Origin: Bacillota bacterium
GTDB lineage: Bacteria > Bacillota > Sulfobacillia > JAJZYS01 > JAJYTV01
DNA length: 54,287 bases
NCBI GenBank assembly: GCA_021793315.1
Contig: JAJYSZ010000011.1
Span: forward strand, 1 to 54,287
Reading direction: 5' to 3'
Under the pieces are notes generated by a model. It saw only the letters and a list, made by a program, of their open reading frames with translations. It was not told the DNA's origin and searched no databases. Shown here one piece after another: positions 34,401 to 43,257 of the stretch. Both the position numbers and the translations under genes were made by a program. Numbering within the stretch: position 1 is the first letter of the stretch; every line of letters begins with the position of its first letter.

Positions 34401-35639
34401 TCAGTGGACTGCCGTGCCGGTCGCCACCGCCGACGGGTAGATGATCACGGTCTTGAGACTGCTGCCGGACGCCTGCAGCTGGCCCACGGGCAAGGTCTCG
34501 CCCATCTGGGCGCCTTCCTTGTTGATCGTGAAGTTGCCGTCGAGCGTGAACATGTGGATCTTTCCGGCGGCGGCCCTGAGGTCGAGCTGCGAGAGGGACT
34601 TCGCCGTCTCGAGCGTCTTCTGGATCACGAGGCCCGTGTTGTAGCCGGCGATGTCGAGGAAGTTCGGCGCGGAGCCGTTCGCGGCCTGGAAGGCCTGGTT
34701 GAACTGCGAGATGGTCATGCCGTAGTTGACGCCGCTATTGTAGGCGAGAAGCGGCGGCGTCGGGTAGGTCCAGGTGTTGGTGAGCGTCTTCACGCCGACG
34801 TTCTGCTCGAGCAGGCTGAGCTCCTGGCCCGGGAAGATCGTGAAGAGGAAGCCGAAGTGCTGGCCCGAGGCGGCCAGGTTCTGCAGGAAGGCGATGTCGT
34901 TGTTCGGGTAGCCGAGCTCCAAGACCGCGTCGGGGTTCGCCTGGGCGATGTTGTGGATGATGACGTCGTAGTTGGAGGTCGTCGTCGGCACGCCCTGGTT
35001 GTAGACGGGCGTCACGCCGCCGGCCTTGAGCTGCGTCGTCAGGGTCTGGTCCTGCGACTGGTCGAAGTCGTTCTCGGCGTACACGATCGCGACCTTCTTG
35101 AAGTTCTGGCTCAAGAGGTACTTGGCCAGGTTGTCAGGCCAGACCGCGGAGGTCGGCAGACCGGTCAGGACGATGTACGGGTTGTTGGGTGTGAAGAAGC
35201 TCGCACCGGTACCCGTCGGGTTGAAGAGCACCATCTTGTGCTCCTGCGCGATCGGCACCGCGACCGACGTCAGGACGGAGCCGAAGTCCGAGACCAGGAT
35301 GTTGACCTTGTTCTGGGTGATGAGCTGCGTGTAGAGCGTCTGGGCGGTGTTCGCGTCGCTCTGGTCGTTGTAGTCGACGAGCTTGACCGGAATCTTCTTG
35401 TTGTACGCCTTGACGAACACGCCGCCACTCTTGTTGACCTGGTTCATCCAGAACTTGAGTCCTGCGAGTTCAGGCAGGGATGATGTCGCGTAAGAACCGG
35501 AGCCTGCATAGAGCGTGCCGATCGAGATGTCCTTCGGAGCCGTGGATGACGTCGTCGTGCTTGTGGTCGAACCGCAGCCTGCGATTAGCAGCGCAGCTAC
35601 GCCGGCCAGACCGAAAAGGTAGCGCCTCAACTGCTTCAC
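34401..35639 (-). CDS. livJ: Branched-chain amino acid-type ABC substrate-binding lipoprotein LivJ
   Basis: A 412-aa precursor with signal peptide YLFGLAGVAALLIAGC ending in the lipobox Cys, followed by a Ser/Thr-rich spacer and a type I periplasmic-binding fold (peripla_BP_6): ISIGTLYAGSGSYATSSLPE, VKLVDYNDQSDANTAQTLYT, KKVAIVYAENDFDQSQDQTL. The GTG start at 35639 has AGGATC and GAGGAGG upstream; the frame is open 22 codons further without a signal-like sequence. The ligand may be a branched-chain amino acid, amide or other small polar solute. Confidence 0.9.
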   Translation of the reverse strand: MKQLRRYLFGLAGVAALLIAGCGSTTSTTTSSTAPKDISIGTLYAGSGSYATSSLPELAGLKFWMNQVNKSGGVFVKAYNKKIPVKLVDYNDQSDANTAQTLYTQLITQNKVNILVSDFGSVLTSVAVPIAQEHKMVLFNPTGTGASFFTPNNPYIVLTGLPTSAVWPDNLAKYLLSQNFKKVAIVYAENDFDQSQDQTLTTQLKAGGVTPVYNQGVPTTTSNYDVIIHNIAQANPDAVLELGYPNNDIAFLQNLAASGQHFGFLFTIFPGQELSLLEQNVGVKTLTNTWTYPTPPLLAYNSGVNYGMTISQFNQAFQAANGSAPNFLDIAGYNTGLVIQKTLETAKSLSQLDLRAAAGKIHMFTLDGNFTINKEGAQMGETLPVGQLQASGSSLKTVIIYPSAVATGTAVH

Positions 35640-36044
35640 CGATCCTGTCGCCTCCTCGAAGCTTCTCGGGGCTCGGACGAGTGGGCTCAGTCCACCTTGG
35701 TCCATAAAGCATTATAACCACGGCAATGGCGAATCGAGCACATATGGGATAAAGCAGTAACAATAATGGGCCATTCGGCGTACGCTGGCCGGAGCATGCC
35801 CCAAAACAAGGCGATTTCGAGCTGTTTCGACAAAAGAAGCGCGACCTCAGGACGGCCAGGCGGAAATTAAAGGCCTGCAGCATCTAGCCCATGCAAGCAG
35901 GAACCAACGGACATCGGGCGAATTGAATTCATGATTTCGTAACTTCAGAAGAATTTGGCTCTTCAAGCGAAAGGAGGATCGGCGGGACCGGCTTTGGGCG
36001 ACGCACGGCCGTACACGACATCCCATGCAGTTTGGAGGTGCCCC
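35640..36044. other. AT-richer divergent intergenic region between livJ and the peptide-uptake operon
   Basis: About 400 bases noticeably lower in G+C than the surroundings, without a convincing gene. It must hold the promoters of both divergent operons. Apart from a - strand TATAAT, I could not settle the + strand promoter (TTGAAT near 35923 is a possible -35) or an operator. Confidence 0.6.
35711..35716 (-). promoter_or_regulatory. Candidate -10 element of the liv operon
   Basis: TATAAT on the - strand (context GTGGTTATAATGC), 71 bases upstream of the livJ start. No good -35 at 16-18 bases; the TGG before it partly resembles an extended -10. Confidence 0.45.
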
Positions 36045-37661
36045 GTGTTGAAGACAACCTGGCAGCGTTTCGTGACCCTGGCGGCAGCCGTCGTTATTCT
36101 CGGCGCCGCCGCAGGGTGCGGCACTCAGACATCCTCAGCGCCTCAGTCCAAGGGACCCGTGCAGGGCGGCACGCTGTCCATCGAGGTCTCCGCCGACCCG
36201 GTCGGTCTTGACCCCGCCACGACCCTCGACAACGACTCCGGTTACGTGCTCGGCACGCTCTATGACGGTCTGACGGCCTACGCACCCGGTTCGACCAAGG
36301 TCGTGCCGGGCCTCGCGAAGAGTTGGCAGATCACGAACGGCGGCAAGACCTACATCTTCACCTTGCGCCAGGGCGTGAAGTTCTCCGACGGCACGGCGTT
36401 CAACGCGCAGGCCGTCGCGTTCTGGGTCGATCACCTGATCAACCCGAAGAACCCGGACTACTACGGCAACCTCAAGGGCGCCGAGACGTTCGTCCCGTTC
36501 ACCTTCGGCAACGTCACCGGCACGCAGGTCCTCGGCCCCTACAAGATCGCCATCAACATGAGCCAGCCGAACGGTGAGTTCCTGGCGGACCTCGCCATGG
36601 TCTGGAACGGCGTCACCAGTCCCAAGATGCTCAAGACCTACGGCACCGACGCCTGGCAGCATCCGTCGGGCACCGGCCCGTTCGAGTTCGTGCGCTGGGT
36701 CAAGGGCCAGTATGTCGAGGTCAAGGCGAACCCGAACTACTGGGGCGGCAAGCCGCACCTGTCGGAGATCCTCTTCAAGATCATCCCTGACCAGTCGACG
36801 CAGCTGCTGTCCCTCAAGACGGGCGCGATCAACATCCTGACGGACGTCGCGCCGAGCGAGATCCCGACGATCAAGGCCGCCAAGAACCTGACCCTGCTGG
36901 CGGAGCCGGGCCTCGACGACAACTATGTGTCGTTGCCGGTGCAGACCCCGCCGTTCAACAACCCGCTCGTCCGCCAGGCCGTGAACTACGCGGTCAACAA
37001 GCAGGCGATCGACCAGCACCTCTACGGCGGCTACGCCCAGGTGATGAACTCGCCGCTGCCGACCGTGGCCTTCTCCTACGACAAGAGCATCCCGGCGTAT
37101 CCCTACAACTTGCAGAAGGCGAAGCAGCTGATGCAGCAGGCGGGGTACGGCAAGGGCTTCAACTTCACGATGGACGTCTACAACAACGCCCGCGGCTACA
37201 ACCCGATCGGCGGGCCTGAGCTCGCGGTCGCCATCCAGAGCGACCTGAAGGCGATCGGCATCAACCTGACGCTCAACACGCTCGACCCCGCCACCTGGCT
37301 CGCGCAGGCGCGGTCCAACAGCTTCAACAAGATGTCGCTCGCGGGCTGGACCGGCGACAACGGGGACCCCGACGACATGATCTCGCCGCTGTTCAACGGC
37401 AACGCGTTCCTGACGGGCAACTTCTCGCACTACAGCAACCCGACGGTGAACCAGGACTTCGCGAAGGCCCTGCTCACGTCGAACTCGGCGCAGCGCGCGG
37501 CGTACTACGTCCAGATCCAGAAGCAGATCATGAAGGACGCGCCGGCGATCTTCCTCAACTACACCAACCTCATGCGCGCCGAGACGTCGAACGTGCACGG
37601 CTTCGTGCCCAACCCGACGTTCTTCTACGTGAACATGAACCAGGTCTGGCTCTCGAAGTAA
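36045..37661 (+). CDS. Peptide ABC transporter substrate-binding lipoprotein (SBP family 5)
   Basis: A 538-aa lipoprotein precursor: WQRFVTLAAAVVILGAAAGC with the lipobox Cys, then the SBP_bac_5 domain (VGLDPATTLDNDSGYVLGTL, TYIFTLRQGVKFSDGTAFNA, VRQAVNYAVNKQAIDQHLYG). GTG at 36045 follows GGAGG by 6 bases; TTG at 36048 is equally possible, and the 30 codons upstream are not signal-like. It is first in an operon with its own permeases and a set of hydrolases, so it probably delivers the peptide-like substrate they degrade. Confidence 0.92.
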   Translation: MLKTTWQRFVTLAAAVVILGAAAGCGTQTSSAPQSKGPVQGGTLSIEVSADPVGLDPATTLDNDSGYVLGTLYDGLTAYAPGSTKVVPGLAKSWQITNGGKTYIFTLRQGVKFSDGTAFNAQAVAFWVDHLINPKNPDYYGNLKGAETFVPFTFGNVTGTQVLGPYKIAINMSQPNGEFLADLAMVWNGVTSPKMLKTYGTDAWQHPSGTGPFEFVRWVKGQYVEVKANPNYWGGKPHLSEILFKIIPDQSTQLLSLKTGAINILTDVAPSEIPTIKAAKNLTLLAEPGLDDNYVSLPVQTPPFNNPLVRQAVNYAVNKQAIDQHLYGGYAQVMNSPLPTVAFSYDKSIPAYPYNLQKAKQLMQQAGYGKGFNFTMDVYNNARGYNPIGGPELAVAIQSDLKAIGINLTLNTLDPATWLAQARSNSFNKMSLAGWTGDNGDPDDMISPLFNGNAFLTGNFSHYSNPTVNQDFAKALLTSNSAQRAAYYVQIQKQIMKDAPAIFLNYTNLMRAETSNVHGFVPNPTFFYVNMNQVWLSK

Positions 37662-37671
37662 AGGAACGCGA

Positions 37672-37696
37672 GAGGGGCGGCCCTGCCGCCCCTCTG
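37672..37696 (+). terminator. Intercistronic hairpin after the binding-protein gene
   Basis: An 11-bp perfect stem AGAGGGGCGGC / GCCGCCCCTCT with a CCT loop, no U-run, lies between the binding protein and its permease, like the one between livJ and livH. Confidence 0.7.
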
Positions 37697-37717
37697 CCGC
37701 GGAGGGGAGCGTGACCC

Positions 37718-38722
37718 ATGCTCGCCTATGTCGTGCGCCGGCTGCTCTGGGCGATACCGGTGCTGCTCGGCGTGCTGATCGCCGTGTTCATCGGCCTGCA
37801 CGTCGTACCCGGCAACGTCGCCCAGTCGATCGCAGGTGCCCACGCCACACCAGCTCAGATCAGGCTCCTGACGCACCAGCTTGGTCTCGACAAGCCACTC
37901 TGGGACCAGTTCTGGGTCTATTTCGTGCAGATTGTGCAAGGACATTTCGGCACGTCCCTGCAGTACCACAACGCGGTCGCCGAGGACATCGGCCAGGCCT
38001 TTCCGATCACCCTGCAGCTCACGATCGCCGCGTTCATCATCGCCGGCGTGGTCGGAGTCCTGGCGGGCGTCCTGGCTGCCGCCTTCCGCAACACATGGCT
38101 GGACAGCCTGATCATGGTCTTCGTGCTGGTCGGCATCTCGATGCCGATCTTCTGGACCGGCGTAATGCTGATCCTGGCCCTCGGCGTCGACTTCCCGATG
38201 TTCCCCTTCTCGAGCGTGATCACAGCCGGCACCGTCCTGCCGCACATCACCGGCCTGCCGCTGGTCGACGCTCTCCTGAGCGGCAACCTGGCCGCGGCGG
38301 GCGACGCGTTCAACCACCTCGTGCTGCCCGCGATCACCCTCGCCACCTATCCCCTCGCCTTTATCACCCGCATGACGCGCGGGGCGATGATCGAGGTGCT
38401 CTCGCAGGACTACCTGCGCACGGCGAGGGCCAAGGGGCTGCGCGAGCGCTCGGTCGTATGGAAGCACGCGCTGCGCAACGCCTCGCTGCCGATCGTCACC
38501 GTACTCGGTGTGCAGGTGGGAGCGCTGCTCTCGGGCGCCGTCCTGACCGAGACGATCTTCGCCATCCCGGGCATCGGCCGCCTGATGATCCAGGCGATCC
38601 TGTTCCGCGACTACCCGCTGGTCCAGGGCATCGTCATCCTCGCGGCCTGCATCTTTGTCCTCATCAACCTGCTCGTGGACCTCATCTACGCGCGCCTCGA
38701 CCCCCGCATCCGCTACAGCTAG
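37718..38722 (+). CDS. Peptide ABC transporter permease (DppB type)
   Basis: A 334-aa permease starting MLAYVVRRLLWAIPVLLGVL, with the family loop DYLRTARAKGLRERSVVWKH and the C-terminal LVQGIVILAACIFVLINLLV, LDPRIRYS. About six membrane helices. It forms a pair with the next gene 12 bases downstream. It is longer than the other DppB copy in the window because of the extra segment around residues 150-205. Confidence 0.94.
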   Translation: MLAYVVRRLLWAIPVLLGVLIAVFIGLHVVPGNVAQSIAGAHATPAQIRLLTHQLGLDKPLWDQFWVYFVQIVQGHFGTSLQYHNAVAEDIGQAFPITLQLTIAAFIIAGVVGVLAGVLAAAFRNTWLDSLIMVFVLVGISMPIFWTGVMLILALGVDFPMFPFSSVITAGTVLPHITGLPLVDALLSGNLAAAGDAFNHLVLPAITLATYPLAFITRMTRGAMIEVLSQDYLRTARAKGLRERSVVWKHALRNASLPIVTVLGVQVGALLSGAVLTETIFAIPGIGRLMIQAILFRDYPLVQGIVILAACIFVLINLLVDLIYARLDPRIRYS

Positions 38723-38734
38723 GAGGGACGTACC

Positions 38735-39634
38735 GTGGCTTTGCCCATTGCGGAGTTGCAGGGGGAGGAGTCCAAGGTGACGTCCCCCACCTCGGAAGGG
38801 CAGCGTGCCTGGCGCCACTTCCGGCGCAACGGCGGCGCCGTCATCGCGCTCGTGGCGCTCGGCATCGTCGTCCTGGCCGCGATCTTCGCGCCCTGGCTGG
38901 CGCACCAGAGCCCTTATGCGCAAAACCTGTCCCAGGCCTTGCAGGCGCCCTCCGGAGCCCATCTCCTCGGCACGGACGAATACGGCCGCGACGAGCTCGC
39001 GCGCGTGCTCTTCGGCGCGCGCACGGCGCTCGGGACAGGTCTCATCGTCGTTGCGATCTCGCTGACGATCGGGACGCTCTGGGGAATGCTCTCGGCCTTC
39101 TACGGCGGCATCTGGGACATGGTTCTGATGCGCGTCGCGGACGTCTTCATGGCGTTTCCGTTCCTGCTGCTCGCCCTGATGATCGTCGCGGCGCTCGGCC
39201 CCGGCCTCGTACAGGCCGAAATCGCCATCGCAATCACCTACATGCCCGTCTACGCCCGCCTGGTGCGCTCCGTAGGCCTCGGCCTCAAGAGCCTCGAGTT
39301 CGTCCAGGCGGCGAAGTCGGTGGGGGCGCGCGACGCCACCATCATCCGCCGGCACTTCCTGCCCAATCTCCTGCCCACCCTGCTCGTCCAGGCGACGCTG
39401 AACATCGGCACGGCGATCATCGACGTCGCAGGCCTCTCGTTCCTGGGCATGGGCGTACAGCCGCCGACGGCGGACTGGGGCGCCATGCTCTCGGACGGCC
39501 AGAACTTCATCCTGACCTCGCCCTGGCTCGTGCTCGCGCCCGGCATCGCCATCCTGATCGTGGTGCTGGCGGCGAACCTGGTGGGCGACGGGCTGCGCGA
39601 CGCGCTGGACCCGCGCCAGAGGCACCAGGCCTAG
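38735..39634 (+). CDS. Peptide ABC transporter permease (DppC type)
   Basis: A 299-aa DppC-like permease. A polar N-terminus (residues 1-25) leads into WRHFRRNGGAVIALVALGIV, then the periplasmic motif HLLGTDEYGRDELARVLFGA and coupling loop LEFVQAAKSVGARDATIIRR. It ends GDGLRDALDPRQRHQA, typical of the family. GTG start; an internal GTG at codon 15 is a weaker alternative. No DppD/DppF ATPase follows; the next gene is an oxidoreductase. Confidence 0.94.
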   Translation: MALPIAELQGEESKVTSPTSEGQRAWRHFRRNGGAVIALVALGIVVLAAIFAPWLAHQSPYAQNLSQALQAPSGAHLLGTDEYGRDELARVLFGARTALGTGLIVVAISLTIGTLWGMLSAFYGGIWDMVLMRVADVFMAFPFLLLALMIVAALGPGLVQAEIAIAITYMPVYARLVRSVGLGLKSLEFVQAAKSVGARDATIIRRHFLPNLLPTLLVQATLNIGTAIIDVAGLSFLGMGVQPPTADWGAMLSDGQNFILTSPWLVLAPGIAILIVVLAANLVGDGLRDALDPRQRHQA

Positions 39635-39665
39635 GGACATCCCGACCAAAAGGAGCTGACCCATC

Positions 39666-40445
39666 TTGTCCGAAGTCCTGCAAGACTTCCGTGGGCGTAC
39701 GGCGTTTGTCACCGGAGCGGCGCACGGCATTGGCCGCTCCGTGGCGGTGGAACTCGCGCGGCGTGGCGCGCGCATCATCGCGGCAGACGTGCTCGAGGGG
39801 GACCTCACCGACACGAAGACCGCCGTGCAGGCGGTCGGCGGCGAAGTCGTGGCGGTGGGGCTCGACGTCACCGACTCGACCCGCGTGACGCAGGCGATCG
39901 ACGAGGCCGCCGCGGGCGGCCTCGATGTGCTCGTGAACGTGGCCGGCGGCGTCTTGGGACAGGTCGGGCGGCCGATCGAGGAGATCTCGGACGAGGACTT
40001 CCTCGCCATCGTGAAGGTCAACCTGCAGGGCGCCTTCCACACCACCCGCGCCGCGGCGCCGCACATGAAGGCGAAGGGTTACGGCCGGATTGTCAACATT
40101 TCCTCGGGCGCCGGCCGCTCGGTGAGCCTCACGGGCATCCAGGCCTACGCCGCGGCCAAGGCGGGGCAGATCGGCTTCACGCGGCAGATGGCCCACGAGC
40201 TCGGACCTTTCGGGATCACCGTCAACAATGTCGCGCCGGGCTTCGTGCGCTCGAACCCCACGACCGAACGTCAATGGCAGTCCTACGGGGAGGAAGGCCA
40301 GGCAAAGCTGCTGGCCGGAATTCCCATGCGCCGGCTCGGCCGTCCGGAGGATATCGCGAACGCCGTCTGCTTCTTCGCGTCGGAGGCGGCCGGGTGGATC
40401 ACCGGGCAGACGCTGAGCGTGGACGGCGGAAAGTTCATGCAGTAG
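39666..40445 (+). CDS. Short-chain dehydrogenase/reductase (FabG-like)
   Basis: A classical SDR of 259 aa: cofactor motif TGAAHGIG, NVAGG, catalytic Ser in VNISSGAG and the Y-x-x-x-K pair in QAYAAAKAG, plus the C-terminal GWITGQTLSVDGG. The acidic residue after the second strand (AADVLEGD) suggests NAD(H) preference. The TTG start has AAAAGGAG 11 bases upstream. Being in the peptide-uptake operon, it probably oxidises or reduces a hydroxy/keto intermediate of the same pathway; the substrate is not evident. Confidence 0.9.
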   Translation: MSEVLQDFRGRTAFVTGAAHGIGRSVAVELARRGARIIAADVLEGDLTDTKTAVQAVGGEVVAVGLDVTDSTRVTQAIDEAAAGGLDVLVNVAGGVLGQVGRPIEEISDEDFLAIVKVNLQGAFHTTRAAAPHMKAKGYGRIVNISSGAGRSVSLTGIQAYAAAKAGQIGFTRQMAHELGPFGITVNNVAPGFVRSNPTTERQWQSYGEEGQAKLLAGIPMRRLGRPEDIANAVCFFASEAAGWITGQTLSVDGGKFMQ

Positions 40446-40449
40446 GGAG

Positions 40450-42180
40450 ATGTTCAGCTTGCCGCGCGCAGCAGAAGCGCAGGAGTCGCTGGATGAACTT
40501 TGCCTTCAGGTGGATGCAGAGCGCCTGATGTCCTTCACCCGGGACGTGTCGCAGGAGGTGCGGCTCTCGGGCAGCGAGGAGGAGAAGCGGGCCTTTGGCT
40601 GGCTGGCCGAGCGGCTTGAGGAGATGGGCGCCGAGGTGCGCCTCTCGGAGCACCCGGGCTTCGTCAGCTGGCCAGGACCGGCGAGCCTCGAAGTGTCCGG
40701 ACTCGGCAGCCTGCCCTGCATCACGCACGCCATGGCCAGGCCCACGACGGGCCTTGAGGGAGCCATCCTGGACCTCGGCGCGCTGGACCCGGAGGCGGTC
40801 GCGAGGACGGACGCCCAGGGCAGGATCGTGCTGCTCGACGGGGTGGCGAATCCCGCCCGCGTCCAGGCGGCGGAAGCTGCCGGGGCGGTGGGGGAGATCT
40901 TCGTCAGCGGCGAGCAGCGTCACGAGATGATCGTCTCGCCCGTCTGGGGCAGCCCCGGCGCCCAGGATCTCTCTCGCCTGCCGAGCACGCCGTCGGTGTC
41001 GATCGACCGCCAGACCGCCGAGGTGCTTCGCAGGCACCTTGCCTTGGGGCGGGCCAGGGCGACGATCCGCTCGGAGGTCTCGACCCGCTGGCGGCAGCTG
41101 CCGCTGCTGGAGGCGGACATCGCGGCCCCGGATGGCGAAGGGGACTTTGTCCTCTTCTCCGGCCACGTGGACTCCTGGCACCTCGGGGCGATGGACAACG
41201 GCAGCGCCAACGCCCTGATGCTCGAGATGGTCCGGCTGCTCGCGCCTTTGCGGGACTCCTTGCGGCGCGGGCTGCGTCTCTGCTTCTGGTCCGGGCACTC
41301 GCACGGCCGCTACGCAGGCTCGGCGCACTACGCCGACGAGCACATCTTCGAGCTGCGCGAGCGTTGCGTCGTGCACGTGAACGTCGACTCACCGGGCGGC
41401 CAGGGCGCCACCGACCTCAGCCACGCCATCACGAGCGCCGAGTTCCTGAACCTGGCGCGGGACAGCGCAGGCCCCGAGAGCGACGTGCCGTACGTCGGCA
41501 CGCCGCCGCTCAGGGCGGGCGACGAGTCGTTCCTCGGCATGGGCGTGCCGGCCTTGTTCATGGAGGTGTCGGAGCAGCCGCCGGGCGGCGAGGGCGGGTC
41601 CGGCGTCTCGGCGGGCGGCGGGCTCGGCTGGTGGTGGCACACCCCCGAGGACACGATCGACAAGCTTGATCCCGCGTTCCTCGTGCGGGATGCCCGCATC
41701 TACCTCAGGGCGCTCTACCGCCTCCTGACGGAGCCGGTTCTGCCCATGCAGGCGGCGGCGGCGACCCTCGAGGTGCTGCAGGAGCTCGAGGCGCGAGAGC
41801 AGGCGTCGGGGGGCCGCCTCGACCTTGAGCTCCCGATCGGACTCGCAAGGCGACTGCACCGGCGCGCGCAGGCGGTCGACGGGGAGGCGGAGCGGCTGCG
41901 GCAGACGGAAGGCGATGTGCCACCGCTGCCCGTGCGCCGCGTCAACAGGCGCCTCATGGGCCTGACCCGGGCACTCGGGCAGGTGCGCTACGCGCGTCAG
42001 GGCCCGACGGCCCAGGACCCGGCGCTGGCCCAGGAGCTCCTGCCGGGCCTCGACCGGGCGGCGGAGCTCGGTGCTCTGGCCGACGGCGACCCCATGATCG
42101 GGCATCTCAAGGTGGACCTCGGGCGCGAGCGCAACCGGATCGCGCTCGCACTTATGGAGGCCCTTGGCGCTTTGCGCTGA
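40450..42180 (+). CDS. M28-like (aminopeptidase) protein with an altered catalytic motif
   Basis: A 576-aa protein with M28-peptidase architecture: N-terminal part of the zinc domain, a PA-like insert (about 100-200), and the zinc core with SGHVDSWHLGAMDNGSA (ligands H239, D249), VDSPGG, GDESFLGMGVPALFM and WHTPEDTIDKLD. The segment where M28 enzymes have the catalytic and bridging E-E (W-x-x-E-E-x-G-L-x-G-S) reads WSGHSHGRYAGS. A Glu-poor helical C-terminal extension follows. No signal peptide, so it is probably cytoplasmic. The start may instead be TTG at 40459, which is better spaced from GGGAG. Confidence 0.82.
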   Translation: MFSLPRAAEAQESLDELCLQVDAERLMSFTRDVSQEVRLSGSEEEKRAFGWLAERLEEMGAEVRLSEHPGFVSWPGPASLEVSGLGSLPCITHAMARPTTGLEGAILDLGALDPEAVARTDAQGRIVLLDGVANPARVQAAEAAGAVGEIFVSGEQRHEMIVSPVWGSPGAQDLSRLPSTPSVSIDRQTAEVLRRHLALGRARATIRSEVSTRWRQLPLLEADIAAPDGEGDFVLFSGHVDSWHLGAMDNGSANALMLEMVRLLAPLRDSLRRGLRLCFWSGHSHGRYAGSAHYADEHIFELRERCVVHVNVDSPGGQGATDLSHAITSAEFLNLARDSAGPESDVPYVGTPPLRAGDESFLGMGVPALFMEVSEQPPGGEGGSGVSAGGGLGWWWHTPEDTIDKLDPAFLVRDARIYLRALYRLLTEPVLPMQAAAATLEVLQELEAREQASGGRLDLELPIGLARRLHRRAQAVDGEAERLRQTEGDVPPLPVRRVNRRLMGLTRALGQVRYARQGPTAQDPALAQELLPGLDRAAELGALADGDPMIGHLKVDLGRERNRIALALMEALGALR

Positions 42181-42193
42181 AGGAGGACGCGAA

Positions 42194-43240
42194 TTGCGGT
42201 ATCTTGTGGTAGGAGCGGGCGCAATTGGTGGCACGGTAGGTGCCTATCTGGTTCGGGCGGGCGAGGACGTCGCCTTTGTCGACAGGGACCGCGCGCATGT
42301 CGAGGCAATGCAGCGCGACGGGCTGAAGATCCAGGGCTACGAGGAGACCTTCTCCCTGCCCGTCCAGGCGATGCAGATCGAGGACATGGCGAAGATCGCG
42401 ACGCCTCCCGAGTTCGTGCTGCTCGCCGTGAAGGCGCAGCACACGCGCGAGGCCCTGCTTGCGGCCATGCCGGCTGTCGGTCCCAAGACCGCAGTGGTCT
42501 CGCTGCAGAACGGGCTCAACGAGCGGACGATCGCCGAAATCTGCGGCAGGGAACGCACCATCGGCTGCTTCGTCAACTTCTCCGCCGACTACCTCGGCCC
42601 GGGACTCATCCACTACGGCTCGAGCGGAGCGCTCTACGTCGGGGAACTCGACGGCCGCATGACGGACCGCCTCAAGGTCCTCGGGGAAGCTTTCGGGCAC
42701 TTCGGCAAGGTCGAGCTGACCGGCAACATCTGGGGCTATCTCTGGGGCAAGCTCGGCTACGCCAACATGCTGTTCGCCTCGGCGCTCGCCGACGAGACGA
42801 TGGGTGACGTGACGCGGCGCTATCCGGAACTGATGGTGGAGCTCGCCTGCGAGGTGTACGACGTCGCGGCGCGCGAGGGCGTGCGGCCCGAGGCGTTCGA
42901 CACGATCACGCCTGAGCTCTACTGGCCGCGCGAGCAGCAGGACTGGAGCCTGATCGGCCCTGCCCTCGAGCGCATGGCGGTCTGGCAGCTCGCCAGCCAG
43001 AAGACCAAGAGCGGCATCTGGCGAGACCTCAAGGTCCGCCATCGGCCCACCGAGGTGCGCGAGCAGCCCGGGCGGGTGCTTGAGATCGGCAGACAGCATG
43101 GCCTCCCGATGCCCCTCACCACCCGCCTTGTGGCGATGATCGAGGAACTGGAGCGCGGCGAGCGCGAGATGTCCTGGCAGAACATCGACGAGCTCGACGC
43201 GATGCGCGCGGGGAACAAGGCGTCGGGGCCGGCGAAGTAA
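42194..43240 (+). CDS. Ketopantoate reductase-like protein (ApbA/PanE family)
   Basis: A 348-aa NADP-binding oxidoreductase: Rossmann motif YLVVGAGAIGGTVGAYLVRA, then LAVKAQHTREALLAA and the family motif SLQNGLNE. The C-terminal helical domain has a conserved catalytic-type Lys region (WGKLGYANMLFASALA). It is about 40 residues longer than typical PanE. TTG at 42194 is set by AAGGAGG 8 bases upstream. Its location among peptide hydrolases suggests reduction of some 2-oxo acid rather than pantothenate synthesis. Confidence 0.85.
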   Translation: MRYLVVGAGAIGGTVGAYLVRAGEDVAFVDRDRAHVEAMQRDGLKIQGYEETFSLPVQAMQIEDMAKIATPPEFVLLAVKAQHTREALLAAMPAVGPKTAVVSLQNGLNERTIAEICGRERTIGCFVNFSADYLGPGLIHYGSSGALYVGELDGRMTDRLKVLGEAFGHFGKVELTGNIWGYLWGKLGYANMLFASALADETMGDVTRRYPELMVELACEVYDVAAREGVRPEAFDTITPELYWPREQQDWSLIGPALERMAVWQLASQKTKSGIWRDLKVRHRPTEVREQPGRVLEIGRQHGLPMPLTTRLVAMIEELERGEREMSWQNIDELDAMRAGNKASGPAK

Positions 43241-43257
43241 TGAAGGAGGATGGGCCA

